From Streptomyces sulphureus DSM 40104 (GTDB taxonomy: Bacteria; Actinomycetota; Actinomycetes; Streptomycetales; Streptomycetaceae): a stretch of 64,000 nucleotides of DNA. Numbering within the stretch: the first letter of the stretch is position 1; each line of letters begins with the position of its first letter. The stretch is from NCBI RefSeq assembly GCF_000381025.1, contig NZ_KB905813.1:186001-250000 (forward strand), read 5' to 3'. Shown here one piece after another: positions 24,664-34,278 of the stretch. Under the pieces are notes generated by a model. It was not told where the DNA came from and made no database searches. It saw nothing but the letters and a program-made list of their open reading frames with translations. The position numbers were made by a program, and so were the translations under genes.

Positions 24664-25701
24664 ATGACACCCGAGCAGACGCTGCCTGCACCGAGCCGTG
24701 CGGCAGCCCTCTCCGAGCTGATGTTCCCCTCCACCCCGCGGTGCCTCGCACTCGCCGCCGAGTACCGGATCGCCGAACTGCTCGCCGAGGGCCCGATGGC
24801 GGTCGCCGACCTCGCCGCCCGCGCGTACGTCGAACCCGGGCCGCTGCACAAGGTGTTGGCCCTCCTCACGGAGGACGGCGTCTTCGAAGAGACCGAGCCG
24901 GGCGTCTTCGCCAACACCCCCCTCTCCGAGCTCCTCCAGGCCGACATACCCGGTTCCATGCACGCCATGGCACGCATGGTGGGCAGCCCGTGGCTCTGGG
25001 ACTCCTGGGGAGCCCTCGACCACAGCCTCGCCACCGGACGCCCGGCGTTCCGCAAGGTGCACGGCACCGCGCTGTGGCCGTGGCTCCAGGAACACCCCGA
25101 CGAGGCGCGGATGTTCAACCGCGCCATGACGGACTTCACCGAGGCCCTCTCCGACGCGCTCGTCGCCGCCTACCCCGAGTTCGCCACCATGTCGGCCGTC
25201 TGCGACCTCGGAGGCGGCGAGGGCACCTTCCTCGCGACGATCCTCGACACCTACCCGTCGCTCGGACGGGGCGTCCTCGCGGACCTGCCGCCCGTCATCG
25301 AGCAGGCGCGCAAGCATCCGCAGGTGATGCCGCTCGTCGAGCAGGGGCGGTTCGACTTCGCCGCCGCCGACTTCTTCTCCCAGGTGCCGGTCGGCATCGA
25401 GGCGTACGTGACCAAGCAGGTGATGCACTCCTGGCCCGACGCCGCGCTCGTCCGGCTGCTGCGGCGCTGCCGTGAGACCTCGCCCGGGGCACGGTTCGTC
25501 GCGGCCGAGATGGTCCACCACGACGGGGTGGCGCGGTTCGTGAAGAACTTCGACCTCGTCATGCTCGCCACCATGAGCGGACAGGTCCGCGACGAGCGGC
25601 AGTTCGCAGACCTCTTCGACCAGGCCGGCTACCGGCTCTCCCGGATCGTCCCGACCGGTACCGCCTTCTCCCTCATCGAGGCCGTGCCGCACGGGCTCTG
25701 A
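24664..25701 (+). CDS. SAM-dependent O-methyltransferase (TcmN C-domain/TcmO class)
   Basis: This is a 345-residue methyltransferase of the O-methyltransferase family 2. The N-terminal winged-helix dimerisation domain covers about 15-100 (YRIAELLAEGPMAVADLAAR, PLHKVLALLTEDGVFEE). The SAM-binding motif I is VCDLGGGEGTFLATIL (about 180-195), followed by VLADLPPVIEQAR, the catalytic-His region VTKQVMHSWPDAALVRLLRR and VAAEMVHHDG. It would methylate a phenolic hydroxyl of the polyketide. GGAGTCCCTG precedes ATG 24664. Tandem hairpins end the transcript after it. Confidence 0.92.
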   Translation: MTPEQTLPAPSRAAALSELMFPSTPRCLALAAEYRIAELLAEGPMAVADLAARAYVEPGPLHKVLALLTEDGVFEETEPGVFANTPLSELLQADIPGSMHAMARMVGSPWLWDSWGALDHSLATGRPAFRKVHGTALWPWLQEHPDEARMFNRAMTDFTEALSDALVAAYPEFATMSAVCDLGGGEGTFLATILDTYPSLGRGVLADLPPVIEQARKHPQVMPLVEQGRFDFAAADFFSQVPVGIEAYVTKQVMHSWPDAALVRLLRRCRETSPGARFVAAEMVHHDGVARFVKNFDLVMLATMSGQVRDERQFADLFDQAGYRLSRIVPTGTAFSLIEAVPHGL

Positions 25702-25705
25702 GACC

Positions 25706-25782
25706 GGCGGCGCGCTGGGGTGGCGCGCCGCCTTCCGCGCGGGAGAGGTGCTCCGACTCAGGGGGCGGAGCACCTCTCCCGC
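25706..25782 (+). terminator. Tandem terminator ending the polyketide operon
   Basis: Two hairpins lie in series. The first has a 9-bp stem (25706-25714 with 25724-25732). The second has a perfect 17-bp stem (25739-25755 with 25766-25782, loop 10 nt, arm core GGGAGAGGTGCTCCG). Confidence 0.9.
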
Positions 25783-25904
25783 CTTCCGCTGCCTTTTCTG
25801 CGTACGGACAAGGAACTGCCCGGAATCCACGCCGTGCCGCGTGAATTCCGGGCGGTTCGCTTTTCACGTCCGGGTCGCAGAATCAGCAGAACGGTGCGTG
25901 ATTC

Positions 25905-26753
25905 CTACTCGAACCGGTACTCGACCGTCGTGCCGTGGCTGCGGAAACCGAACGAACGGAACAGGGATTGCGCCGCCGTGTTCTCCGCCTCGGTGAAGAG
26001 GACGAAAGTGGAGGCGCCTTCCGCGCGGCCCTGCTCCAGCGTCTCGGCGAAAAGCGCTCTCGCGTATCCGCGCCCGCGCCGCTCGGGGACCGTGTGCATC
26101 GGCGTGATGCGCACCACGCCGTCGCTCGCCGGTGTCCTGCCGACGACCGCGGCGACCTCGCCGTCGTCCCAGACCAGCAGGTGCCCCGAGGCGATCTGCC
26201 GCTGCGCCGAGCGCCGCGCCTCCTCGCGGCTGATTCCGGAGCCCGCCGCGGCCTCCAGGAAGAAGTCGGTGAGTGGCTCCAACTCCCCCTCCTTGGCGGG
26301 CCTTGCGTGCCCCGCGGGCGTCTGACCGGGGAGGGAGGGCAAGGCGGTGTCGAGTCTGAGGATGTGCTCCGTGCGCCCCGCGACCGCCGTGCTGCCCGTC
26401 GCGCGCGTCCACTCCTCCACGAACGCCTCGGCCGCCCGCGTCGGCCCGAGCACGCCGGCGACCGGTGCGCCCGACTCGTGGAGCGAGGCGGCGCAGGCGG
26501 CTGCGGCGCCCGCTTCCATCCCCGAGAGGATGGCGAGGTTCGGCGGCACGCAGACGCACGCGCCCGCTGTGCCACCGCCGGATTCCGCTTCGTCGACCGC
26601 CCAAGTCCAATAGGCGGTCGGTCCCTTGCCTCCGCTCTTCCGCATTCCCTCCATCATGGTGAGGAGAATGCTGTTCCCCACCGGGTCGGAGCGCACATGG
26701 GCGCCTGCTGCCTCGATGAACTCTTCCGCATTGTTCGTCGTTTTCGCGCTCAT
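25905..26753 (-). CDS. GNAT family N-acetyltransferase
   Basis: This is a 282-residue protein. The C-terminal GNAT domain (about 145-282) shows DDGEVAAVVGRTPA, the acetyl-CoA loop MHTVPERRGRGYARALFAET (R-x-x-G-x-G/A), and STFVLFTEAENTAAQSLFRS with GFRSHGTTVEYRF at the end. The N-terminal half is a second, degenerate GNAT-like domain with no motif. It would acetylate an amine, possibly as a resistance or detoxification step, but the substrate is unknown. No clear ribosome binding site stands before ATG 26753, so it may be leaderless. It is convergent with the polyketide operon. Confidence 0.85.
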   Translation of the reverse strand: MSAKTTNNAEEFIEAAGAHVRSDPVGNSILLTMMEGMRKSGGKGPTAYWTWAVDEAESGGGTAGACVCVPPNLAILSGMEAGAAAACAASLHESGAPVAGVLGPTRAAEAFVEEWTRATGSTAVAGRTEHILRLDTALPSLPGQTPAGHARPAKEGELEPLTDFFLEAAAGSGISREEARRSAQRQIASGHLLVWDDGEVAAVVGRTPASDGVVRITPMHTVPERRGRGYARALFAETLEQGRAEGASTFVLFTEAENTAAQSLFRSFGFRSHGTTVEYRFE

Positions 26754-26920
26754 GCCGCGAAGATAGAGCAGTGCATTTTCCGGGGCAATAGGACGCGGGC
26801 CCGAAATGGTGTGAACACCGGATTCCGCATCACTGCACGGCAGTTGGGGCGCTGCGGCGACCGCCCCTTGGCGCCGCGGCACGCGGCTCGCGCGGACGCC
26901 GCGCCAACTGCCGCCCGCGC

Positions 26921-27718
26921 TCAGCCCTTTCCAGGGCGCTGCATCATCCCCGCGGTCACACCCGCCGTCATGCCCCCGTCCAGGCCGAGGAAAGAGCCGG
27001 TGACGAAGGAGGACTCGTCCCCGGCGAGGAAGGCGACCGCGGCGGCGACCTCGTCCTCGGTGCAGATGCGCCCGAGCGCGGTGCCGGCGCCCGCCCGCTC
27101 CACCGCGCCCGGCTGCCCCTCGACGCGCTTGCGGAAGTCGGCGGTGTCGACGGGGCCGGTGATCAGCGCGTTGACCCGGACGCCGGCCGGGCCCGCCTCC
27201 AGGGCCGCCGCCTTCGTGAGCCCGACGACCCCGTGCTTCGCGGCGGTGTAGGCGGCGAGCCCGAAGGCGGTGCCCTGGACACCCGCCGTACTCGCGTTGT
27301 TCACGATGCTTCCGCCGCCCGCGGCCTTCATCGCGGCCACCTCGTACTTGAGGCAGAGGAAGGTACCGGTGAGGTTGACGGCGAGCACCGCGTCGTACGC
27401 CTCCCTGGGAACCTTGTCGATCGGGCCGAACGCCCCGCCTCCGCCCGCGTTGTTGAACGCCGCGTCGAGCCGCCCGTGCCGCTCGACCGTCCCTTCGACG
27501 AGGCGCGCCACGTCCTCCTCGCGCACGACGTCGGCGGCGACGAATTCCGCGCGGCCGCCCTTCGCCTGGATGTCCTCGACCACGGCTGCGCCCCGCTCCG
27601 TGTTGCGTCCCGAGACGACGACGTGCGCTCCCGCGAGCGCCAGCGCCTCCGCTGTCCGCGCTCCCATGCCCGCAGTGGAGCCCGTGACGATTGCGATCTT
27701 TCCGTCGAGCTGAGGCAT
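26921..27718 (-). CDS. SDR family oxidoreductase
   Basis: This is a 265-residue classical short-chain dehydrogenase with the cofactor motif IVTGSTAGMGARTAEALA, the NNAG-type motif FNNAGGGGAF, the catalytic Ser in VNNASTAGVQG and YxxxK in AAYTAAKHG. The end FLGLDGGMTAGVTAGMMQ is family-like. It is divergent from the DHA2 exporter gene, with a near-perfect palindrome in the 103-base gap. The pair is likely controlled together by a TetR-type repressor, possibly the one encoded at 4.2-4.9 kb. The substrate is unknown. Confidence 0.9.
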   Translation of the reverse strand: MPQLDGKIAIVTGSTAGMGARTAEALALAGAHVVVSGRNTERGAAVVEDIQAKGGRAEFVAADVVREEDVARLVEGTVERHGRLDAAFNNAGGGGAFGPIDKVPREAYDAVLAVNLTGTFLCLKYEVAAMKAAGGGSIVNNASTAGVQGTAFGLAAYTAAKHGVVGLTKAAALEAGPAGVRVNALITGPVDTADFRKRVEGQPGAVERAGAGTALGRICTEDEVAAAVAFLAGDESSFVTGSFLGLDGGMTAGVTAGMMQRPGKG

Positions 27719-27751
27719 CGGTCCTCCTGCCCTTGACGACCAAATTTGTTT

Positions 27752-27764
27752 GTATAGCCTATAC
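27752..27764. promoter_or_regulatory. Palindromic operator between the SDR and exporter genes
   Basis: GTATAG-C-CTATAC is a perfect 13-base palindrome, and the flanks extend the symmetry (TTTGTATAG ... CTATACGAA, 8 of 9 bases). It lies 58 bases before the exporter start and 34 before the SDR start, an ideal position for a TetR-family repressor. No regulator gene is adjacent. Confidence 0.65.
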
Positions 27765-27770
27765 GAATAG

Positions 27771-29366
<1,596 letters not shown>

Positions 29367-29376
29367 CGACGGGCGT

Positions 29377-29415
29377 GCTCTGCTCGGCGGCGGACGGGGC
29401 GACGCCGAGCAGGGC
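29377..29415 (+). terminator. Terminator after the exporter gene
   Basis: GCTCTGCTCGGCG (29377-29389) pairs with CGCCGAGCAGGGC (29403-29415) with one wobble pair and a 13-nt loop, starting 10 bases after the stop codon. Confidence 0.7.
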
Positions 29416-29463
29416 GCGTCAGCGTGAACTTTCGCGGTTTCGGGGGGACTTGGGCTCTCGTCA

Positions 29464-29479
29464 GAGTGAGTGTTCACTC
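29464..29479. promoter_or_regulatory. Perfect 16-bp TetR-type palindrome
   Basis: GAGTGA-GTGT-TCACTC has perfect 6-base arms and a 4-base centre, about 95 bases before the dehydrogenase start. The GAGTGAGT half resembles the GTGAGTGAG elements at 8.15, 10.9 and 15.26 kb. Confidence 0.6.
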
Positions 29480-29574
29480 GCTATGCTGGAGCGGTCCGCC
29501 CGGCCGGTGCGGGGCGCCGGCCCCGGCGCTCCGCCCGTCGTCCTCTCGAACACCGAAGGAAGCAGGGAGAGATC

Positions 29575-30528
29575 ATGGAAGGCACGCTCGAAACCACCGC
29601 CTCCGACGCCGGTTCCCAGGCCCCCCTGCCGCGGATCGGCGTGGTCGGGCTCGGCACGATGGGGGGAGGGATGGCGGCACGGCTGCTCGACGAGTGCGGC
29701 CGGCTGGTCGTCCACAACCGCACCGCCGCGCGCGCCGAGCCGCTTGCGGCCCGCGGCGCCGAGGTCGCAGCGGAACCGGGCGAGGTGGCCGCCGCGAGCG
29801 ACGTCGTCGTGCTCAGTCTCGCGGACGAACAGGCCGTCGAGCAGACCCTCTTCGGCCCCCGCGGCGTCCTCGCCCGGCTCCCCGCAGGCGGCGTCGTGGT
29901 CGACACCAGCACCGTCTCACCCGCGTTCGCCAGGAGGACGGCCGAGCGGGTGCGCGCGACGGGGCACCGCCTCGTCGACGCGTGCATCATCGGCAACGGC
30001 CGGCACGCGCGCCAGGGCGAACTGCGCTTCATGGTGGGCGGGGAGAAGCAGATCTTCGACGAAGTCGCCCCGCTTCTCGGTGTGTTGGGCAAAGAGGTGC
30101 GGTACCTCGGCGGCCACGGGCTCGGTGCGAGCGCGAAGGTCGTCCTCAACCTGCTGATGGGCGTGGAGATGCAGATGCTCTCCGAGGCCGTCGTCCTCGC
30201 CCAGCGGGCCGGCATCGAGCGGGCAGCCGTGCTGGAGATGATCAGCAACAGCGGCTTCAGCTCCCCCGTGATGCGCTACAAGGCAGGCGTGATGGGCCGC
30301 AAGGAGTACGGCGACCCGCAGTTCCGGCTCGACCTCATGCACAAGGACATGCGGTTGGCGACGGGCGAGGCCGACGCGCTCGGCGTCGACGCGCCGCTCT
30401 GCGCCGAGACCCGCGACGCGCTCGCCGCAGCCGCGGAGGCCGGCCTCGGCGACGCGGACTGCGCCGCGATCCTCGCCCACGCCGAGTCCCTCGCCGGGCT
30501 CGATCCGCTCCCCGACACCGCAGGCTGA
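29575..30528 (+). CDS. NAD(P)-dependent beta-hydroxyacid dehydrogenase family protein
   Basis: This 317-residue protein begins its Rossmann fold with IGVVGLGTMGGGMAARLLD (about 20-38), the signature of 6-phosphogluconate/3-hydroxyisobutyrate dehydrogenases. VVVDTSTVSPAFARR is the substrate-loop region, and the catalytic Lys falls in GLGASAKVVLNLLMGVEMQM. The C-terminal helical domain contains LMHKDMRLATGEAD. It would oxidise a beta-hydroxyacid or reduce an imine (imine reductases share this fold). It lies downstream of the exporter behind a 16-bp palindrome. A tailoring role is possible. Confidence 0.87.
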   Translation: MEGTLETTASDAGSQAPLPRIGVVGLGTMGGGMAARLLDECGRLVVHNRTAARAEPLAARGAEVAAEPGEVAAASDVVVLSLADEQAVEQTLFGPRGVLARLPAGGVVVDTSTVSPAFARRTAERVRATGHRLVDACIIGNGRHARQGELRFMVGGEKQIFDEVAPLLGVLGKEVRYLGGHGLGASAKVVLNLLMGVEMQMLSEAVVLAQRAGIERAAVLEMISNSGFSSPVMRYKAGVMGRKEYGDPQFRLDLMHKDMRLATGEADALGVDAPLCAETRDALAAAAEAGLGDADCAAILAHAESLAGLDPLPDTAG

Positions 30529-30571
30529 CCGCCGGCACCCGCAAGCCACCCGTCCGAGACAGGAGTTGCCC

Positions 30572-32251
30572 ATGCCGACAACACACCACGACCGCAGACG
30601 GGCCGTCAGAGCCTCGGTCCGCACGGCACTCTTAGCCCTCGCGCTCCTCCTCGCCTCCCTGCTCCCGCTCGCGCCTGGCGGCACCGCGGCGCACGCCGAG
30701 GGCGAGGCGAGCGCCCGCAGCGGCTCCGGCGCCGGTTCCGGTGGGGACTGGCCGAGCTGGCAGCACGACCTCAGCGGCACGCGCTACAACGGCGAGGAGA
30801 AGAAGCTCACCCCCGCCAACGTCCAGAAACTCAAGCAGAAGTGGGCGTTCGGGCACGCCGACGTCCCCGGCGTCTACCTCGGCAGCCAACCCGCCGTCGT
30901 CGACGGCGTCCTCTACACCGGGGGCGCCGACGCCACCTTCCACGCCCTCGACGCCCGTACCGGCGCCAAGAAGTGGACCTTTGACCTGCGTTCCGCCATC
31001 GGCGACGACGTCGGCGACAAGGACCCGGTCCGCTCGGGGCCCACCGTCTCGGGCGACACCGTCTACTTCGGTGACAACAAGGGCCACCTCTACGCACTCG
31101 ACCGCCGAACCGGCAAGCCGCGCTGGCACACCCGCCTCGACGACCACCCGACGGCGCAGATCACCGGCTCCCCGCTCGTCTACCGGGGCAGGGTGTACGT
31201 CGGCGTATCCAGCTCCGAATCGGGCTCCCCGGCCGACCTCACCTACCCCTGCTGCACCTTCCGCGGCTCGCTCGTCGCCGTGGACGCGCGCGACGGCTCC
31301 GTCGACTGGCGGCACTGGACCGTCCCCAAGCCAAAGCGGACCGGCTCGTGGCCCAACGGGGCGGCCCGGTACGAGCCTTCGGGCATAGGGGTGTGGAGCT
31401 CGCCCGTCGTCGACCCGGGCACGGGCAACGTGTACGTCGGCACCGGGCAGAACTACACCGGCACCGAGGGCGAGACCGACTCCCTCCTCGCGCTCGACGC
31501 CGCCACCGGCGCCGTGCGCTGGCAGCAGCAGGCGACCCATCCCGACACCTACACCGTCCCCTGCGACGAGCCGGGCCAGGAAGAGTACTGCCCCGGCAAG
31601 GCCGACGGCACCGACCTCGACTGGGACTTCGGCTCCAGCGCCAACGTCTTCACCGCCGACGGGCGGCGCCTCGTAGGGATCGGCCAGAAGAACGGTGTCT
31701 ACCACGCCTTCGACGCGCGCACCGGAGAGAAAGTCTGGAAGCGCGCACTCGTCGAGGACCCCGGCACCCGCGGCGGCCAGTCCGGCATCCAATGGGGCAC
31801 GAGCTGGGACGGTGAACGCCTCTACGTCGCCACCTGGTTCGCCTCGCCCGGCACGCTGTACGCGCTCGATCCGGCGACGGGCAAGGTGGAGTGGGAACGG
31901 CCGACGCCCGAGGACGGCTGCGAGTGGGGCGGTGCGGCCGAGCACCCGGAGTTCTGCGAGGCCGCCTTCACCCCGGCCGTCACGGTTACGCCCGGCATCG
32001 TGTGGGAAGGCAACGCGGACGGCAAGATGCGGGCCTTCTCCGCCGATACGGGGAAGGTCCTCTGGCAGTACGACGTGATCCGCGACTTCTCCACCGTCAA
32101 CGGGGTCCCGGCGCGCGGCAAGGCGCTCTCGGGCGGCGGCGGCGCGGTCGTCGCGGACGGCATGGTCTACGTGCAGGCTGCGTACTATCCCGAGTACCCG
32201 AGCGAGGTCGGCGGCGCGTTGCTCGCCTTCTCCCTGCCGGGCAGGAAGTGA
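30572..32251 (+). CDS. Secreted PQQ-type beta-propeller dehydrogenase-like protein
   Basis: This 559-residue protein has a signal peptide (about 1-43, ending AAHA) and then PQQ-binding-like propeller repeats: WPSWQHDLSGTRYN, LYTGGADATFHALDARTGAKKW, VYFGDNKGHLYALDRRTGKPRW, LLALDAATGAVRWQQQ and YHAFDARTGEKVWKRA. An adjacent cysteine pair occurs in YPCCTFRG, as in PQQ alcohol dehydrogenases, where it forms a vicinal disulphide. It resembles polyvinyl-alcohol-dehydrogenase-like enzymes without a cytochrome domain. It would oxidise an alcohol or phenolic product outside the cell. AGGAG six bases before ATG 30572 fixes the start. Codon 21 is TTA (30632-30634), inside the signal peptide, so bldA controls translation. 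Confidence 0.87.
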   Translation: MPTTHHDRRRAVRASVRTALLALALLLASLLPLAPGGTAAHAEGEASARSGSGAGSGGDWPSWQHDLSGTRYNGEEKKLTPANVQKLKQKWAFGHADVPGVYLGSQPAVVDGVLYTGGADATFHALDARTGAKKWTFDLRSAIGDDVGDKDPVRSGPTVSGDTVYFGDNKGHLYALDRRTGKPRWHTRLDDHPTAQITGSPLVYRGRVYVGVSSSESGSPADLTYPCCTFRGSLVAVDARDGSVDWRHWTVPKPKRTGSWPNGAARYEPSGIGVWSSPVVDPGTGNVYVGTGQNYTGTEGETDSLLALDAATGAVRWQQQATHPDTYTVPCDEPGQEEYCPGKADGTDLDWDFGSSANVFTADGRRLVGIGQKNGVYHAFDARTGEKVWKRALVEDPGTRGGQSGIQWGTSWDGERLYVATWFASPGTLYALDPATGKVEWERPTPEDGCEWGGAAEHPEFCEAAFTPAVTVTPGIVWEGNADGKMRAFSADTGKVLWQYDVIRDFSTVNGVPARGKALSGGGGAVVADGMVYVQAAYYPEYPSEVGGALLAFSLPGRK

Positions 32252-32333
32252 CCGCGCAGGGCCGGCTGCTGCGCACGCACCACAGTTCGTCAACGGGGGC
32301 CTGCATGGGCTCCACCATCGAGGGAGCACTGTC

Positions 32334-32966
32334 ATGAAACTGGTCGTGGTAGGTGCGGCGGGTCGCACCGGCCGGCTGATCGTCGAACGCGGTCTGGAGA
32401 ACAAGCACGAGGTGCGCGCGGTGCTCCGCGATCCGAGCCGCCTCCAACTCACCGACGAGAACCTCGAGTTGGTCACCGCCGACGTCCTCGCCGACGGCTC
32501 GCTCGACGGGGCCCTCGACGGCGCGGACGCCGTGGCCGTCGCGCTCGGCACGCCGAACCGCTCGACCACGACCGTCTTCTCGCAGGGGATGCGGAACGTC
32601 GTCGCGGCGGCGGGCAAGTCGGGCACCCGGCGGCTCCTCACGATGTCCTCGGCCGGGCTGGAGGTCGGGCACCTGCCGCTGATGCAGCGGCTCGTCTCGC
32701 AGTTCGTCGTCGACCGCGTGTACCGCAACATCCACCTCGACCTCGCACGGATGGAGGACGAGGTCGAGGCGAGCGGGCTCGACTGGACGATCGTGCGGGT
32801 CCCGATGCTCAAGGACGGCCCTGCGAAGCCGCACTACGAGGCGGTCGTGGGCGGACACCTCGCCAAGGCGGGGGCTGCGACGCGCGCCAACGTCGCCGAC
32901 TGGATCGTCGGCCACCTCGACGACGCGTCCACGTTCGAGCAGCGCGTGGAAGTGGGCGACGGATGA
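32334..32966 (+). CDS. NAD(P)-binding SDR5a/NmrA-like reductase
   Basis: This 210-residue atypical SDR begins MKLVVVGAAGRTGRLIVERG (GxxGxxG motif). Further marks are VRAVLRDPSRLQ, GADAVAVALGT, RRLLTMSSAGLEVGHL and the late segment LDWTIVRVPMLKDG. There is no classical YxxxK. Such proteins act as flavin or NADPH-dependent reductases, or as redox sensors. It is followed after 37 bases by a paralogue, so the two probably form a pair. Confidence 0.85.
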   Translation: MKLVVVGAAGRTGRLIVERGLENKHEVRAVLRDPSRLQLTDENLELVTADVLADGSLDGALDGADAVAVALGTPNRSTTTVFSQGMRNVVAAAGKSGTRRLLTMSSAGLEVGHLPLMQRLVSQFVVDRVYRNIHLDLARMEDEVEASGLDWTIVRVPMLKDGPAKPHYEAVVGGHLAKAGAATRANVADWIVGHLDDASTFEQRVEVGDG

Positions 32967-33003
32967 CCGGCATCGAGGAGCCGGCCCGGCGGGGGAGGCG
33001 GGG

Positions 33004-33639
33004 GTGAGGATCGTCGTCTTCGGCGCGTCGGGCGGGACGGGGCGGCAGCTCCTGGCGCAGGGCGCGGAGCGCGGGCACGAGATGACCGGCTTCGCACGCA
33101 ACCCGCCCGCCGGCGAGGGCGGCGGCGCGCGATGGGTCCGTGGCGACGTCCTCGAACCCACCGACGTCCGGGGCGCGTTGAAGGGCGCCGACGCCGTCCT
33201 CTCCGCGCTCGGCATCGGCTTCCGCCGCCACGCCACGACGGTGTACTCGGCGGGCACGGCCCACATCATGGCGGCCATGCACGCGGAGGGGGTGCGCAGG
33301 CTCCTCTGCGTCTCCACCACCAGCCTCGAGCCGCCGCCCTGGTCGCGGTCGCCCGCCCAGCGACTCCTCGCCTCGGCCGTACTCCACCCGCTGCTGCGCC
33401 GTCCCTACGGAGACATGGCACTCATGGAGCGGGCCGTCACGGCCGAGGACACCCTCGACTGGACGGTGGTGCGCGCGGCCCGGCTCACCGACGGCCGCAG
33501 AACCGGCCGTTACCGCACCGCACCGGGCGGCGCTCTGCGCGGGGCGTGGTCGATCTCCCGGGCCGACGTCGCCGACTGCCTCCTGCGGCACATCGACGCA
33601 CCGGAGACGCACCGTTCCGTGGTGGACGTCGCCTATTGA
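33004..33639 (+). CDS. NAD(P)-binding SDR5a/NmrA-like reductase, second copy
   Basis: This 211-residue protein, starting at GTG 33004 (MRIVVFGASGGTGRQLLAQG), has the same design as its upstream neighbour: GxxGxxG start, GADAVLSALGIGFRRHATTV, RRLLCVSTTSLEPPP and LDWTVVRAARLTDGR. The two proteins have diverged strongly in the middle (ASAVLHPLLRRPYGDMALME). No upstream stop-to-start overlap exists, but the 37-base gap suggests one transcript. It marks the end of the accessory island before the repeat-rich gap. Confidence 0.82.
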   Translation: MRIVVFGASGGTGRQLLAQGAERGHEMTGFARNPPAGEGGGARWVRGDVLEPTDVRGALKGADAVLSALGIGFRRHATTVYSAGTAHIMAAMHAEGVRRLLCVSTTSLEPPPWSRSPAQRLLASAVLHPLLRRPYGDMALMERAVTAEDTLDWTVVRAARLTDGRRTGRYRTAPGGALRGAWSISRADVADCLLRHIDAPETHRSVVDVAY

Positions 33640-33718
33640 GCGCGGCCTGCGGGTCGCGGGCCGTGCCGCGCGGTGCCCGGCGTTCCAGCGCCGGGCGCCG
33701 CGCGTGGGGGCGGCGGTC

Positions 33719-34269
33719 GGGTGCCGGCCTGCGCGGAATGTTGGGCGGGTGCCGGCCGTGCGGGTGGCGGTTGCGCCCGTATCTGCGTGAGCGTCGGGGC
33801 GGGGCGCCTGGACGTGCGGGCAGTATCCGTGCGCCGAATCTGCGCGGGTGTCGCGTCTGCACGGGGGCCGGGCGTCGGGCGCCGGGCGCCGGGCGTCGGC
33901 CGTACGGCGGCAGTTGAGGCTCGAGTCGCGCGGGCGTGGTGCGGGGCCTGGGGCCAGTGCGGGCTGTCGGGCAGCCTCGGGTGCCGCGTCCGCACGGGCA
34001 CTGGCCGGGCGTGAGCCCGTACGGCGGCAGTTTGGTATCGGATCTGCGCGCGAGTGGGACCAGCGCGGTTGTGCGGGCAGAAGTCCGGCGCCGGTTCGCG
34101 TGGGCACGGGCGGGTGCCAGCCCGTGCAGGCTGGTCTGCGCGGACGTCCGACCGCGTGCGCCGGGTCCGCGCGTGTGTGTCGGCCCGCGCGAGGCCAGCA
34201 CCGGGCGCCGACCCGCGCGGGCAACAGGTGGGCGGAGCCGCACGGTTGGCCCCGCCGTCTTCGGGTTGA
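33719..34269. repeat. Gene-free region with degenerate repeats
   Basis: No gene was recognised between 33640 and 34278. Within it CCGTACGGCGGCAGTT occurs twice (33900-33915 and 34017-34032), with related flanks (GGGCGT before, TTGAGG/TTTGG after). ATCTGCGCG-like elements recur near 33781, 33838 and 34042, and GGGTGCCGGCC near 33719 and 33748, with a variant near 34112. The arrangement looks like decayed, imperfect repeats with spacing of roughly 117 bases. Open frames here are low-complexity and not convincing proteins. Confidence 0.6.
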
Positions 34270-34278
34270 GGTGAGGCG

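Noticed and set aside
22756..25830. Long minus-strand open frame of 1024 codons opposite the SnoaL, RCC1 and methyltransferase genes
   Set aside because: Its composition is the antisense of clear RCC1 and methyltransferase genes, it has no family motif, and long shadow frames are usual at this GC content.
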